Position numbers and translations under genes: made by a program. The notes beneath the pieces were generated by a model. The model made no database searches. It saw only the letters and a program-made list of their open reading frames with translations, and was not told where the DNA came from. Below, in pieces: positions 23,437 to 35,870 of a stretch of DNA of 64,000 nt. This DNA is from Limnoperna fortunei (Eukaryota; Mollusca; Bivalvia; Mytilida; Modiolidae): the NCBI GenBank assembly GCA_944474755.1, contig OX104115.1, positions 65,268,605 through 65,332,604 on the forward strand, given 5' to 3'. Numbering within the stretch: position 1 is the stretch's first letter; every line of letters starts with the position of its first letter.

Positions 23437-23823
23437 CGCGGCTGGCGAACTTGGGAAGCAACTATTTTGGGTTAAGTTGGAAATGAGAAAGTTTAAGATC
23501 AATATGTTATGACCGGTTTACGTCATTTATTTATATTGACATTCAATGAGTAAGGCCATTCGTTGGTCTGTCTTTGTCTAAATTTTTGACAAGAAACACC
23601 GTCATTTGTATCGTTGCATAATCTTCTAGACTTGTATATTATTTTTTGTTTATGCTGTATCGTCATGTTTGTCGATCCGATACTTAATAAGCTTGCTGGT
23701 TGGTAGACTCTTTAGACTGATATATAATATTTTGAACTACCTGTATTGTGTTTTTACACGATCCCAGTGGACTTATATTATTTCATCATCGAATGAAAAA
23801 ATATTTTAAGCATTTAGAATTAA

Positions 23824-23867
23824 ACGCCACTGATGAGTCTTAAGTAGACGAAACGCGCGTCTGGCGT
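23824..23867 (+). ncRNA. Type I hammerhead ribozyme (reference copy)
   Basis: Stem I is ACGCCA (23824-23829) pairing perfectly with TGGCGT (23862-23867). Core CTGATGA is followed by stem II GTCT/AGAC with loop TAAGT, then core GAAA. Stem III is very short (ACG/CGU around CG, or 2 bp with a GCGC loop), then the cleavage triplet GTC. Stem I is the open stem, making this type I, and the short stem III resembles the Schistosoma, newt and retrozyme hammerheads known from animals. Predicted scission lies between 23861 and 23862. Tandem copies would yield monomers with 2',3'-cyclic phosphate and 5'-OH ends. Confidence 0.92.
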
Positions 23868-24333
23868 AAAGAATTTGTCACCTTGGTAATTTTGATTACA
23901 TCTTGTTGGAATATTTGAGCAAAGCCAAGTAACAGCACGGCACGTCCGTGGCTGGCGGACTTGGGAAGCAACTATTTTGGGTTAAGTTGGAAATGAGAAA
24001 GTTTAAGATCAATATGTTATGACCGGCTTACGTCATTTATTTATTTTGACATTCAATGACTAAGGCCATTTGTTGGTCAGTCTTTTTCTAAATTTTTGAC
24101 AAGAAACACCGTCATTTGTATCGTTGCATAATCTTCTAGACTTGTATATTATTTTTTGTTTATGCTGTATCGTCATGTTTGTCGATCCGATACTTAATAA
24201 GCTTGCTGGTTGGTAGACTCTTTAGACTTATATATAATATTTTGAACTACCTGTATTGTGTTTTTACACGATCCCAGTGGACTTATATTATTCCATCACC
24301 GAATGAAAAAATACTTTAAGCATTTAGAGTTAA

Positions 24334-24377
24334 ACGCCACTGATGAGTCTTAAGTAGACGAAACGCGCGTCTGGCGT
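24334..24377 (+). ncRNA. Type I hammerhead ribozyme, unit 2
   Basis: Identical to the copy at 23824. Cleavage predicted after 24371; the unit between the first two sites is 510 nt. Confidence 0.9.
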
Positions 24378-27300
24378 AAAGAATTTGTCACCTTGGTAAT
24401 TTTGATTACATCTTGTTGGAATATTTGAGCAAAGCCAAGTAACAGCATGGCACGTCCGCGGCTGGCGGACTTGGGAAGCAACTATTTTGGGTTAAGTTGG
24501 AAATGAGAAAGTTTAAGATCAATATGTTATGACCGGTTTACGTCATTTATTTATATTGACATTCAATGACTAAGGCCATTCGTTGGTCTGTCTTTGTCTA
24601 AATTTTTGACAAGAAACGCCGTCACTTGTATCGTTGCATAATCTTCTAGACTTGTATATTATTTTTTGTTTATGCTGTATCGTCATGTTTGTCGATCCGA
24701 TACTTAATAAACTTGCTGGTTGGTAGAGTCTTTAGACTTATATGTAATATTTTGAACTACCTGTATTGTGTTTTTACACGATCCCAGTGGACTTATATTA
24801 TTCCATCACCGAAAGAAAAAATACTTTAAGCATTTAGAGTTAAACGCCACTGATGAGTCTTAAGTAGACGAAACGCGCGTCTGGCGTAAAGAATTTGTCA
24901 CCTTGGTAATTTTGATTACATCTTGTTGGAATATTTGAGCAAAGCCAAGTCACAGCACGGCACGTCCGCGGCTGGCGGACTTGGGAAGCAACTATTTTGG
25001 GTTAAGTTGGAATTGAGAAAGTTTAAGATCAATATGTTATGACCGGTTTACTTCATTTATTTATATTGACATTCAATGACTAAGGCCATTCGTTGGTCAG
25101 TCTTTGTCTAAATTTTTGACAAGAAACACCGTCATTTGTATCGTTGCATAATCTTCTAGACTTGTATATTATTTTTGTTTAGGTGTATCGTCATGTTTGT
25201 CGATCCGATACTTAATAAGCTTGCTGGTTGGTAGACTCTTTAGACTTATATATAATATTTTGAACTACCTGTATTGTGTTTTTACACGATCCCAGTGGAC
25301 TTATATTATTCCATCACCGAATGAAAAAATACTTTAAGCATTTAGGGTTAAACGCCACTGATGAGTCTTAAGTAGACGAAACGCGCGTCTGGCGTAAAGA
25401 ATTTGTCACCTTGGTAATTTTGATTACATCTTGGTGGAATATTTGAGCAAAGCCAAGTAACAGCACGGCACGTCCGCGGCTGGCGGACTTGGGAAGCAAC
25501 TATTTTGGGTTAAGTTGGAAATGAGAAAGTTTAAGATCAAATATGTTATGACCGGTTTACGTCATTTATTTATATTGACATTCAATGACTAAGGCCATTC
25601 GTTGGTCAGTCTTTGTCTAAATTTTTGACAAGAAATGCCGTCACTTGTATCGTTGCATAATCTTCTAGACTTGTATATTATTTTTTGTTTATGCTGTATC
25701 GTCATGTTTGTCGAACCGATACTTAATAAGCTTGCTGGTTGGTAGACTCTTTAGACTTATATATAATATTTTGAACTACCTGTATTGTGTTTTTACACGA
25801 TCCCAGTGGACTTATATTATTCCATCACCGAATGAAAAAATACTTTAAGCATTTAGAGTTAAACGCCACTGATGAGTCTTAAGTAGACGAAACGCGCGTC
25901 TGGCGTAAAGAATTTGTCACCTTGGTAATTTTGATTACATCTTGTTGGAATATTTAAGCAAAGCCAAGTAACAGCACGGCACGTCCGCGGCTGTAGGACT
26001 TGGGAAGCAACTATTTTGGGTTAAGTTGGAAATGAGAAAGTTTAAGATCAATATGTTATGACCGGTTTACGTCATTTATTTATATTGACATTCAATGACT
26101 AAGGCCATTCGTTGGTCAGTCTTTGTCTAAATTTTTGACAAGAAACGCCGTCATTTGTATCGTTGCATAATCTTCTAGACTTGTATATTATTTTTTGTTT
26201 AGGTGTATCGTCATGTTTGTCGATCCGATACTTAATAAGCTTGCTGGTTGGTAGACTCTTTAGACTTATATATAATATTTTGAACTACCTGTATTGTGTT
26301 TTTACACGATCCCAGTGGACTTATATTATTCCATCACCGAATGAAAAAATACTTTAAGCATTTAGGGTTAAACGCCACTGATGAGTCTTAAGTAGACGAA
26401 ACGCGCGTCTGGCGTAAAGAATTTGTCACCTTGGTAATTTTGATTACATCTTGTTGGAATATTTGAGCAAAGCCAAGTAACAGCACGGCACGTCCGCGGC
26501 TGGCGGACTTGGGAAGCAACTATTTTGGGTTAAGTTAGAAATGAGAAAGTTTAAGATCAAATATGTTATGACCGGTTTAAGTCATTTATTTATATTGACA
26601 TTCAATGACTAAGGCCATTCGTTGGTCAGTCTTTGTCTAAATTTTTGACAAGAAATGCCGTCACTTGTATCGTTGCATAATCTTCTAGACTTGTATATTA
26701 TTTTTTGTTTATGCTGTATCGTCATGTTTGTCGAACCGATACTTAATAAGCTTGCTGGTTGGTAGACTCTTTAGACTTATATATAATATTTTGAACTACC
26801 TGTATTGTGTTTTTACACGATCCCAGTGGACTTATATTATTCCATCACCGAATGAAAAAATACTTTAAGCATTTAGAGTTAAACGCCACTGATGAGTCTT
26901 AAGTAGACGAAACGCGCGTCTGGCGTAAAGAATTTGTCACCTTGGTAATTTTGATTACATCTTGTTGGAATATTTAAGCAAAGCCAAGTAACAGCACGGC
27001 ACGTCCGCGGCTGTAGGACTTGGGAAGCAACTATTTTGGGTTAAGTTGGAAATGAGAAAGTTTAAGATCAATATGTTATGACCGGTTTACGTCATTTATT
27101 TATATTGACATTCAATGACTAAGGCCATTCGTTGGTCAGTCTTTGTCTAAATTTTTGACAAGAAACGCCGTCACTTGTATCGTTGCATAATCTTCTAGAC
27201 TTGTATATTATTTTTTGTTTATGCTGTATCGTCATGTTTGTCGATCCGATACTTAATAAGCTTGCTGGTTGGTAGACTCTTTAGACTTATATATAATATT

Positions 27301-27902
27301 TTGAACTACCTGTATTGTGTTTTTACACGATCCCAGTGGACTTATATTATTCCATCACCGAATGAAAAAATACTTTAAGCATTTAGAGTTAAACGCCACT
27401 GATGAGTCTTAAGTAGACGAAACGCGCGTCTGGCGTAAAGAATTTGTCACCTTGGTAATTTTGATTACATCTTGTTGGAATATTTAAGCAAAGCCAAGTA
27501 ACAGCACGGCACGTCCGCGGCTGGCAGACTTGGGAAGCAACTATTTTGGGTTAAGTTGGAAATGAGAAAGTTTAAGATCAATATGTTATGACCGGTTTAC
27601 GTCATTTATTTATATTGACATTCAATGACTAAGGCCATTCGTTGGTCAGTCTTTGTCTAAATTTTTGACAAGAAACGCCGTCACTTGTATCGTTGCATAA
27701 TCTTCTAGACTTGTATATTATTTTTTGTTTATGCTGTATCGTCATGTTTGTCGATCCGATACTTAATAAGCTTGCTGGTTGGTAGACTCTTTAGACTTAT
27801 ATATAATATTTTGAACTACCTGTATTGTGTTTTTACACGATCCCAGTGGACTTATATTATTCCATCACCGAATGAAAAAATACTTTAAGCATTTAGAGTT
27901 AA

Positions 27903-27946
27903 ACGCCACTGATGAGTCTTAAGTAGACGAAACGCGCGTCTGGCGT
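27903..27946 (+). ncRNA. Type I hammerhead ribozyme, last of the left block
   Basis: Identical core and stems. It lies 281 bp before the transposon insertion at 28227, so this unit is the one split by the transposon. Confidence 0.9.
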
Positions 27947-28266
27947 AAAGAATTTGTCACCTTGGTAATTTTGATTACATCTTGTTGGAATATTTGAGCA
28001 AAGCCAAGTAACAGCACGGCACGTCCGCGGCTGGCGGACTTGGGAAGCAACTATTTTTGGGTTAAGTTGGAAATGAGAAAGTTTAAGATCAATATGTTAT
28101 GACCGGTTTACGTCATTTATTTATATTGACATTCAATGACTAAGGCAATTCGTTGGTCAGGCTTTGTCTAAATTTTTGACAAGAAACACCATCATTTGTA
28201 TCGTTGCATAATCTTCTAGACTTGTACAGTACTTGAGATTGAAGACGCAACACTTTTATCAATCCT

Positions 28267-28450
28267 TCAGCGATCCGTCAGCGTTCCAAAATCCGTCACC
28301 AATCAGTTATCAATCAGTCAGATCAGTCAAATCGTTCCCAATCCGTCAGATCGTTCCCAATCCGTCCATCCGTCAATTGACGGATTTGGAACGATTTGAC
28401 TGATCTGACGGATTGATTTGGACTGATCGCTCCAATCCGTCCATTCAACT
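28267..28450. repeat. Subterminal GACGGATT/AATCCGTC palindromic block
   Basis: Repeated AATCCGTC and CAATCAGT motifs run toward a centre at CGTCAATTGACGG (about 28371-28383) and then invert. Segment 28267-28320 recurs in the same orientation near the other end (32029-32082) with one mismatch in 54. Copy 2 has the same design (60150-60310). Confidence 0.85.
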
Positions 28451-28584
28451 TCCGGTTAGTAAAATTAATATTTCGAAATGTGAAAATTCGTTTCACTCGC
28501 AAATATTAGAAGTATAAAAATGTCATCTGTTATGTCGTCATTGATGGATCGTTTTATCTAATATTAAGGCTAAAACTGGTCTAA

Positions 28585-28990
28585 AGTTATTAATAAAAAA
28601 AATGGAAATTCCCCCAATCTATTACTAATGCATCTGTGACGAAATATAAACATTACATAGTGTAACAAAATAATTAAAACAAAGTAAATTTAAAAACGCA
28701 CACACACAATGACTTTTAAAAAGCATCTCGCGTGCCAAGGCGCACGTCCGTATTTTGAAAGCGGAAAACGTCTAGTCTAAAGTTATAAAAGATAAATGGA
28801 AATCCCCCCCCCCCCATAAAAAAATCTATCACTAATGCATCTTTGACGGCATATAAACATCACATAGTGTCATTTTATTAAAAAATAATTAAAAAAAGAA
28901 ATGAAAAAAACCACACACACAATAAATTCAAAAAATATTTGACCTCGCATGCCAAGGCGTACATCTCGTATTTGTCTTCGAAAAGTTTTA
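28585..28990. repeat. ~205-bp tandem duplication in transposon copy 1
   Basis: Two units (about 28590-28780 and 28785-28990) share ATGGAAATCCCCC, TCTATTACTAATGCATC (second unit TCTATCACTAATGC), ATATAAACATCACATAGTGT and GCATGCCAAGGCG. Copy 2 has a single unit (about 60895-61060), so the duplication is specific to copy 1. Confidence 0.75.
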
Positions 28991-29130
28991 AAGCGGAAAA
29001 CGCGAGAAACACGAAAAACGTGAAGGCGAAATCGTAACATTTTTCCACTTCGCCTTTTCGCGTTAGCATTATATGTATGTTTGAAGTTTGTTTAACACTA
29101 TTTTTAAAAAATTATATTAGTTTATATAAT

Positions 29131-29274
29131 ATGACGTCGAGTGTTTATTGGGAAGAGCTGGAGTACCCAACGAAACAGGAAAGTTTCGACAGGAAAACTG
29201 GTGCTCTTTGCAAATTTATAGGGATGTGTCGAGCACACCATCTCACTGTAAGGATCAAACATACAACTTGGTGA
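29131..29274 (+). CDS. Small ORF conserved with transposon copy 2 (frameshifted here)
   Basis: It begins MTSSVYWEELEYPTKQ and matches MATRVYREDLEYPAKP at 61218 in copy 2. A one-base difference after LCKF shifts the frame here. In the other frame the peptide regains the copy-2 pattern (SSTPS.CKDQT.N.VIN). Both copies keep a GTAAGG donor-like site at the same place. It may be a first exon of a lost transposase or a captured host exon. Confidence 0.35.
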   Translation: MTSSVYWEELEYPTKQESFDRKTGALCKFIGMCRAHHLTVRIKHTTW

Positions 29275-29374
29275 TCAATAATAGGTTACTGCTACCTTAA
29301 CCTCCGAGGTCTTGGTTTTTTTTATTGTAAACGCTTAAACAGATCATTTGTCGTGGTTTGATCAGTTTTAATTC

Positions 29375-30010
29375 TTTGCCACAGTTCCTATGAATTCCGG
29401 TGTATAATACTGAATAAGATTTACGACAAAAGCGAAAACATCTATTTATATATTTTATTAACTACCCCATAGTGTCACATGAATTTACACAGAATTAAAT
29501 AAAGAATAAACTTATGTGCCACAGTTCCTAAAAATTCGCTGTACAATACTGAATAAGATTCACGACATCTATTTATATATTTTGTTCACTATATATCTCA
29601 CTGTGTCACATGAATTTACAGAGAATTAAATCTCAAATAGAGAAGAAGGGGCCTCGTTGGCCGAGTGATCAAGGTAGTTCGTCTACTATTGATCACGTGG
29701 TCTGTCAACACAGAGATTGTGGGTTCGATTCTCACTGCAGGCAGGGTGTATTCGACTCCAATCTTAATTGACAAGGATTTTCCTACCGCAGGTCGGGGGT
29801 TTTCTCCGGGTGCTGCGGCTTCCTCCTCCAATAAAAACACAATTCAAACAAACAAACAAATAAAAAATAAACTACTGTGCCACAATTCCTAAGAATTCCG
29901 GTGTATAATACTGAATACGATTTACGACAAAAGCGAAAGCATCTATTTATATATTTTATTCACTATCTCATTGTGTCACATGATTTTACACAGAATTAAA
30001 TCTCAAATAA
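29375..30010. repeat. ~130-bp block in three copies, one gap filled by a SINE
   Basis: Units at about 29375-29505, 29513-29640 and 29868-30010 each carry GCCACA.TTCCTA, TGTATAATACTGAATA-type, CATCTATTTATATATTTT and GTGTCACATGAATTTACA. Transposon copy 2 has one such block near 61455-61510. Confidence 0.8.
29649..29862 (+). mobile_element. tRNA-derived SINE (near full length)
   Basis: It starts GGGCCTCGTTGGCCGAGTG (A-box region), has the B box GGTTCGATTCTC, then the family body with TTTTCTCCGGGTGCTGCGGC, and an AAACAAACAAACAAAT tail. It is absent from the equivalent place in transposon copy 2. Confidence 0.85.
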
Positions 30011-30463
30011 AGATTAAACTACTAACAGCGTTTGTATATCGAAGCTTATGAGTTAAAAATGCGAACATGTAAGCGTGATACGAAAATCAATTCTGCTTTC
30101 GCATTTTAGCCGTCGTAATTGTTTATTTTACGATTTCTTTTAAAGTCATTCCACAATTAATGATATATAAGTATAAATGGTTTCCTTTAAATTAGGAAGT
30201 ACTTGAAATTGGTTGATAGGTTTAACAGAGCTGCCCAGCGCGTCCTCAGCTGGCGGACATGGGATATTCTCCCGTTATTTATATATTTTTTTTGGGGGGG
30301 TGGGGTGAGGGTGGTTCAGGTCATATTAAAATTGCCGCGAACCATAGTGACATGTTTAGAGAGTGTCACGCTCCTTGTACGAAAAAAAAAGTAAATCTTA
30401 CTCCCCAACCTATGCCCCATATTTTTCAAAATTGCCCTTTTGTCCATCTTTCTCTAATTGATT

Positions 30464-30711
30464 GAAGGAGCCGAGTGGTGATGTTAGTTCATCAACTATT
30501 GATCACGTGGTCTGTCAACACTGAGGTTTCGTGTTCGAATCTCACTGCAGGCAGTGCACTCGACTTAATTGAAAGGGAGCCAGTTTTCCTACTGGAGGAC
30601 GGGTGTTTTATCCGGGTACTCCGGTTTCCTTCTCAAATAAAAACTGGACGCCATGATATAGCTGAAAAATTGCTGAAAGTGGATTAAACAATATTTAAAC
30701 AAGCAAACAAA
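30464..30711 (+). mobile_element. tRNA-derived SINE with 11-bp target-site duplication
   Basis: Flanked by TCTAATTGATT at 30453-30463 and 30712-30722. The B box reads GTGTTCGAATCTC. The tail is ATATAGCTGAAAAATTGCTG then CAAGCAAACAAA. Transposon copy 2 shows the unfilled site (near 61980, TTAATTGATTG). The insertion is therefore younger than the split of the two copies. Confidence 0.9.
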
Positions 30712-31016
30712 TCTAATTGATTTATATTTATATATATATTCTCGTCATGAATAGAGCTGAAATACTCTCGCTGAAAGAAAAGCAAACAATCAATCAATAC
30801 AATAAGTTATTGTTTAAATTGAATGACACTCTTTTAAAGACAAGTTTTGAAATGGTTCTGTTTCATCGATATGACACTGTAATGACAATGTTAAGACCTA
30901 AACAATTTATAACGTTTTGTTAAAAAAATTACTATTTCGTACTGAAACATGTGTCTATCTGTAACACATTTTTACGCTTAACCTCAGTATTCGCAGACAA
31001 TTCTCCCCGGCGTTAT

Positions 31017-31235
31017 TGGGGCCTAGGTGGCTGATTGGTTAGTCATCTACTAGTTGTCACATGCCTGTCAACAGGTTGTGGATTTTCGAACGACTGCAGA
31101 TAGGGTGCCCCCAATTCCACTTTAATTGACAAAAGACTGTCGGTTTTTTTACCTGTACTCCGGCTTTCTCCCACCCCACCCCCAATAAAAAATGGACGCC
31201 ATGAAACAAATGGAACAATCCAGCGAAATTGTATG
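31017..31235 (+). mobile_element. Diverged SINE shared with transposon copy 2
   Basis: It has GGGGCCTAGGTGGCTGATTGG, a degenerate B box (GATTTTCGAACGACTGC) and TGGACGCCATGAA. The SINE at 62433 in copy 2 sits after the same flank (GTATTCGCAGAC), so this insertion predates the duplication of the transposon. Confidence 0.75.
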
Positions 31236-32300
31236 TATACTTTTTTAAACAAATTTTATTGCCTGTCCAATAAAACTTGCGACAAGAATTGCTGTATATT
31301 TTACAATACAACTTTTGTTTAGTAAACAATGCGTTTTGATTGACAATGATTGTTTAACAGTTGAACAATTGTTATACACAACAGTTTTATAATTGTATTT
31401 AAAATGTTGTAGACAAAATAAAAACACGCAGGCATACATTTAAGTAACTAATAATGATGTCAAAAAGAGGCCACGTTCTTTCCTAAATGTGAAATAAATC
31501 TGTTACTAATTGGGGGAGTCGGGTCGGCTTAATATATGACAAAAAATATACATGTAACAGGTCGCAAAAAATCACGAGTCCCGGGAATAAAAAAAGAGAA
31601 TCAATAATGGATTACGAAAAAAATACATTTACCTATTCGTTACTGATATGCCTTAAATAGAAGTTTTTTGAAGGTTTACAGGACTCGGTTCACAGATATA
31701 AAGAAATGTGCTTAATTATATAAAATAAAGAAAAAAAATTTCTTTAAATATGTTTATTTATTCATTTAGAACGAGACATTGCATTAACAATTCTTTTAAA
31801 CGCATGTTTTTATTTTATTATAAAAAAGGTATAATAAATGCATATATTATATACAAATGACGCAGAATCCGTTTTATCTTTAAATTATTAATTTATACGA
31901 ATCCGTCAATAAACTAACCGATTTATGCATATAATTAAATGACGGATTCTGGATCGCACTGATCGCTGACGGTTACCAAGGTAATGACGGATTCATAATT
32001 TTGGACGGATGTCGTCATCATCAATCAATCAGCGATCCGTCAGCGTTCCAAAATCCGTCAGCAATCAGTTATCAATCAGTCAAAGTGTTGCGTTTACGGG
32101 TGCAAGTACTGTATATTATTTTTTGTTTATGCTGTATCGTCATGTTTGTCGATCCGATACTTAATAAGCTTGCTGGTTGGTAGACTCTTTAGACTTATAT
32201 ATAATATTTTGAACTACCTGTATTGTGTTTTTACACGATCCCAGTGGACTTATATTATTCCATCACCGAATGAAAAAATACTTTAAGCATTTAGAGTTAA

Positions 32301-32344
32301 ACGCCACTGATGAGTCTTAAGTAGACGAAACGCGCGTCTGGCGT
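32301..32344 (+). ncRNA. Type I hammerhead ribozyme, first of the right block
   Basis: Identical to the reference copy; 190 bp after the transposon. Cleavage predicted after 32338. Confidence 0.9.
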
Positions 32345-35300
32345 AAAGAATTTGTCACCTTGGTAATTTTGATTACATCTTGTTGGAATATTTGAGCAAA
32401 GCCAAGTAACAGCACCGCACGTCCGCGGCTGGCGGACTTGGGAAGCAACTATTTTGGGTTAAGTTGGAAATGAAAAAGTTTAAGATCAATATGTTATGAC
32501 CGGTTTACGTCATTTATTTATATTGACATTCAATGACTAAGGCCATTCGTTGGTCAGTCTTTGTCTAAATTTTTGACAAGAAACGCCGTCACTTGTATCG
32601 TTGCATAATCTTCTAGACTTGTATATTATTTTTTGTTTATGCTGTATCGTCATGTTTTTCGACCCGATACTTAATAAGCTTGCTGGTTGGTAGACTCTTT
32701 AGACTTATATATAATATTTTGAACTACCTGTATTGTGTTTTTACACGATCCCAGTGGACTTATATTATTCCATCACCGAATGAAAAAATACTTTAAGCAT
32801 TTAGAGTTAAACGCCACTGATGAGTCTTAAGTAGACGAAACGCGCGTCTGGCGTAAAGAATTTGTAACCTTGCTAATTTTGATTACATCTTGTTGGAATA
32901 TTTGAGCAAAGCCAAGTAACAGCACGGCACGTCCGCGGCTGGCGGACTTGGGAAGCAACTATTTTGGGTTAAGTTGGAAATGAGAAAGTTTAAGATCTAT
33001 ATTTTATGACCGGTTTACGTCATTTATTTATATTGACATTCAATGACTAAGGCCATTCGTTGGTCAGTCTTTGTCTAAATTTTTGACAAGAAACGCCGTC
33101 ACTTGTATCGTTGCATAATCTTCTAGACTTGTATATTATTTTTTGTTTATGCTGTATCGTCATGTTTGTCGATCCGATACTTAATAAGCTTGCTGGTTGG
33201 TAGACTCTTTAGACTTATATATAATATTTTTAACTACCTGTATTGTGTTTTTACACGATCCCAGTGGACTTATATTATTCCATCACCGAATGAAAAAATA
33301 CTTTAAGCATTTAGAGTTAAACGCCACTGATGAGTCTTAAGTAGACGAAACGCGCGTCTGGCGTAAAGAATTTGTCACCTTGGTAATTTTGATTACATCT
33401 TGTTGGAATATTTGAGCAAAGCCAAGTAACAGCACGGCACGTCCGCGGCTGTCGGACTTGGGAAGCAACTATTTTGGGTTAAGTTGGAAATGAAAAAGTT
33501 TAAGATCAATATGTTATGACCGGTTTACGTCATTTATTTATATTGACATTCAATGACTAAGGCCATTCGGTGGTCAGTCTTTGTCTAAATTTTTGACAAG
33601 AAACGCCGTCACTTGTATCGTTGCATAATCTTCTAGACTTGTATATTATTTTTTGTTTATGCTGTATCGTCATGTTTGTCGATCCGATACTTAATAAGCT
33701 TGCTGGTTGGTAGACTCTTTAGACTTATATATAATATTTTGAACTACCTGTATTGTGTTTTTACACAATCCCAGTGGACTTATATTATTCCATCACCGAA
33801 TGAAAAAATACTTTAAGCATTTAGAGTTAAACGCCACTGATGAGTCTTAAGTAGACGAAACGCGCGTCTGGCGTAAAGAATTTGTCACCTTGGTAATTTT
33901 GATTACATCTTGTTGGAATATTTGAGCAAAGCCAAGTAACAGCACGGCACGTCCGCGGCTGTCGGACTTGGTAAGCAACTATTTTGGGTTAAGTTGGAAA
34001 TGAGAAAGTTTAAGATCAATATGTTATGACCGGTTTACGTCATTTATTTATATTGACATTCAATGACTAAGGCCATTCGTTGGTCAGTCTTTGTCTAAAT
34101 TTTTGACAAGAAACGCCGTCACTTGTATCGTTGCATAATCTTCTAGACTTGTATATTATTTTTTGTTTATGCTGTATCGTCATGTTTTTCGACCCGATAC
34201 TTAATAAGCTTGCTGGTTGGTAGACTCTTTAGACTTATATATAATATTTTGAACTACCTGTATTGTGTTTTTACACGATCCCAGTGGACTTATATTATTC
34301 CATCACCGAATGAAAAAATACTTTAAGCATTTAGAGTTAAACGCCACTGATGAGTCTTAAGTAGACGAAACGCGCGTCTGGCGTAAAGAATTTGTAACCT
34401 TGCTAATTTTGATTACATCTTGTTGGAATATTTGAGCAAAGCCAAGTAACAGCACGGCACGTCCGCGGCTGGCGGACTTGGGAAGCAACTATTTTGGGTT
34501 AAGTTGGAAATGAGAAAGTTTAAGATCTATATTTTATGACCGGTTTACGTCATTTATTTATATTGACATTCAATGACTAAGGCCATTCGTTGGTCAGTCT
34601 TTGTCTAAATTTTTGACAAGAAACGCCGTCACTTGTATCGTTGCATAATCTTCTAGACTTGTATATTATTTTTTGTTTATGCTGTATCGTCATGTTTGTC
34701 GATCCGATACTTAATAAGCTTGCTGGTTGGTAGACTCTTTAGACTTATATATAATATTTTGAACTACCTGTATTGTGTTTTTACACGATCCCAGTGGACT
34801 TATATTATTCCATCACCGAATGAAAAAATACTTTAAGCATTTAGAGTTAAACGCCACTGATGAGTCTTAAGTAGACGAAACGCGCGTCTGGCGTAAAGAA
34901 TTTGTCACCTTGGTAATTTTGATTACATCTTGTTGGAATATTTGAGCAAAGCCAAGTAACAGCACGGCACGTCCGCGGCTGGCGGACTTGGGAAGCAACT
35001 ATTTTGGGTTAAGTTGGAAATGAGAAAGTTTAAGATCAATATGTTATGACCGGTTTACGTCATTTATTTATATTGACATTCAATGACTAAGGCCATTCGT
35101 TGGTCAGTCTTTGTCTAAATTTTTGACAAGAAACGCCGTCACTTGTATCGTTGCATAATCTTCTAGACTTGTATATTATTTTTTGTTTATGCTGTATCGT
35201 CATGTTTGTCGATCCGATACTTAATAAGCTTGCTGGTTGGTAGACTCTTTAGACTTATATATAATATTTTGAACTACCTGTATTGTGTTTTTGCACGATC

Positions 35301-35870
35301 CCAGTGGACTTATATTATTCCATCACCGAATGAAAAAATACTTTAAGCATTTAGAGTTAAACGCCACTGATGAGTCTTAAGTAGACGAAACGCGCGTCTG
35401 GCGTAAAGAATGTGTAACCTTGGTAATTTTGATTACATCTTGTTGGAATATTTGAGCAAGGCCAAGTAACAGCACGGCACGTCCGCGGCTGGCGGACTTG
35501 GGAAGCAACTATTTTGGGTTAAGTTGGAAATGAGAAAGTTTAAGATCAATATGTTATGGCCGGTTTACGTCATTTATTTATATTGACATTCAATGACTAA
35601 GGCCATTCGTTGGTCAGTCTTTGTCTAAATTTTTGACAAGAAACGCCGTCACTTGTATCGTTGCATAATCTTCTAGACTTGTATATTATTTTTTGTTTAT
35701 GCTGTATCGTCATGTTTGTCGATCCGATACTTAATAAGTTTGCTGGTTGGTAGACTCTTTAGACTTATATATAATATTTTGAACTACCTGTATTGTGTTT
35801 TTGCACGATCCCAGTGGACTTATATTATTCCATCACCGAATGAAAAAATACTTTAAGCATTTAGAGTTAA

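Larger units (their letters stand above)
23437..28226 (+). repeat. 510-bp hammerhead satellite array, left block
   Basis: Head-to-tail units of 508-511 bp. The marker GGACTTGGGAAGCA ends at 23460 (variant), 23970, 24480, 24990, 25498, 26009, 26518, 27029, 27539 and 28049. Units differ by a few percent. Hammerhead motifs (44 nt) begin at 23824, 24334, 24844, 25352, 25863, 26372, 26883, 27393 and 27903. A dimeric higher-order pattern of 1020 bp is visible: the variants TTTAGGTGTATCG, GTCGAACCGATAC, CTGTAGGAC and ATTTAGGGTTA recur at that offset. The block is interrupted at TA 28225-28226 by a transposon and resumes at 32112. Confidence 0.97.
28227..32111. mobile_element. Non-autonomous Tc1/mariner-type DNA transposon, copy 1 (3885 bp)
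   Basis: The ends read CAGTACTTG...CAAGTACTG, with a further inverted ACGCAACACTTT ~20 bp in. The flanking TA is duplicated (28225-28226 and 32112-32113). Comparison with intact satellite units (GACTTGTATATT) gives the empty site directly. CAGT ends plus TA target fit the Tc1/mariner/pogo superfamily. No transposase ORF remains. The interior holds GACGGATT motifs near both ends, a ~205-bp duplication, a triplicated ~130-bp block, three SINEs and one small conserved ORF. A related copy lies at 60120-63533. Confidence 0.85.

Noticed and set aside
26163..26357. ORFs within the 510-bp satellite
   Set aside because: Not shared between units because indels break them; the conserved element of the unit is the ribozyme, not a reading frame.
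29616..29892. ORFs on both strands over the SINE at 29649
   Set aside because: They coincide with the SINE body and its tail; noncoding.
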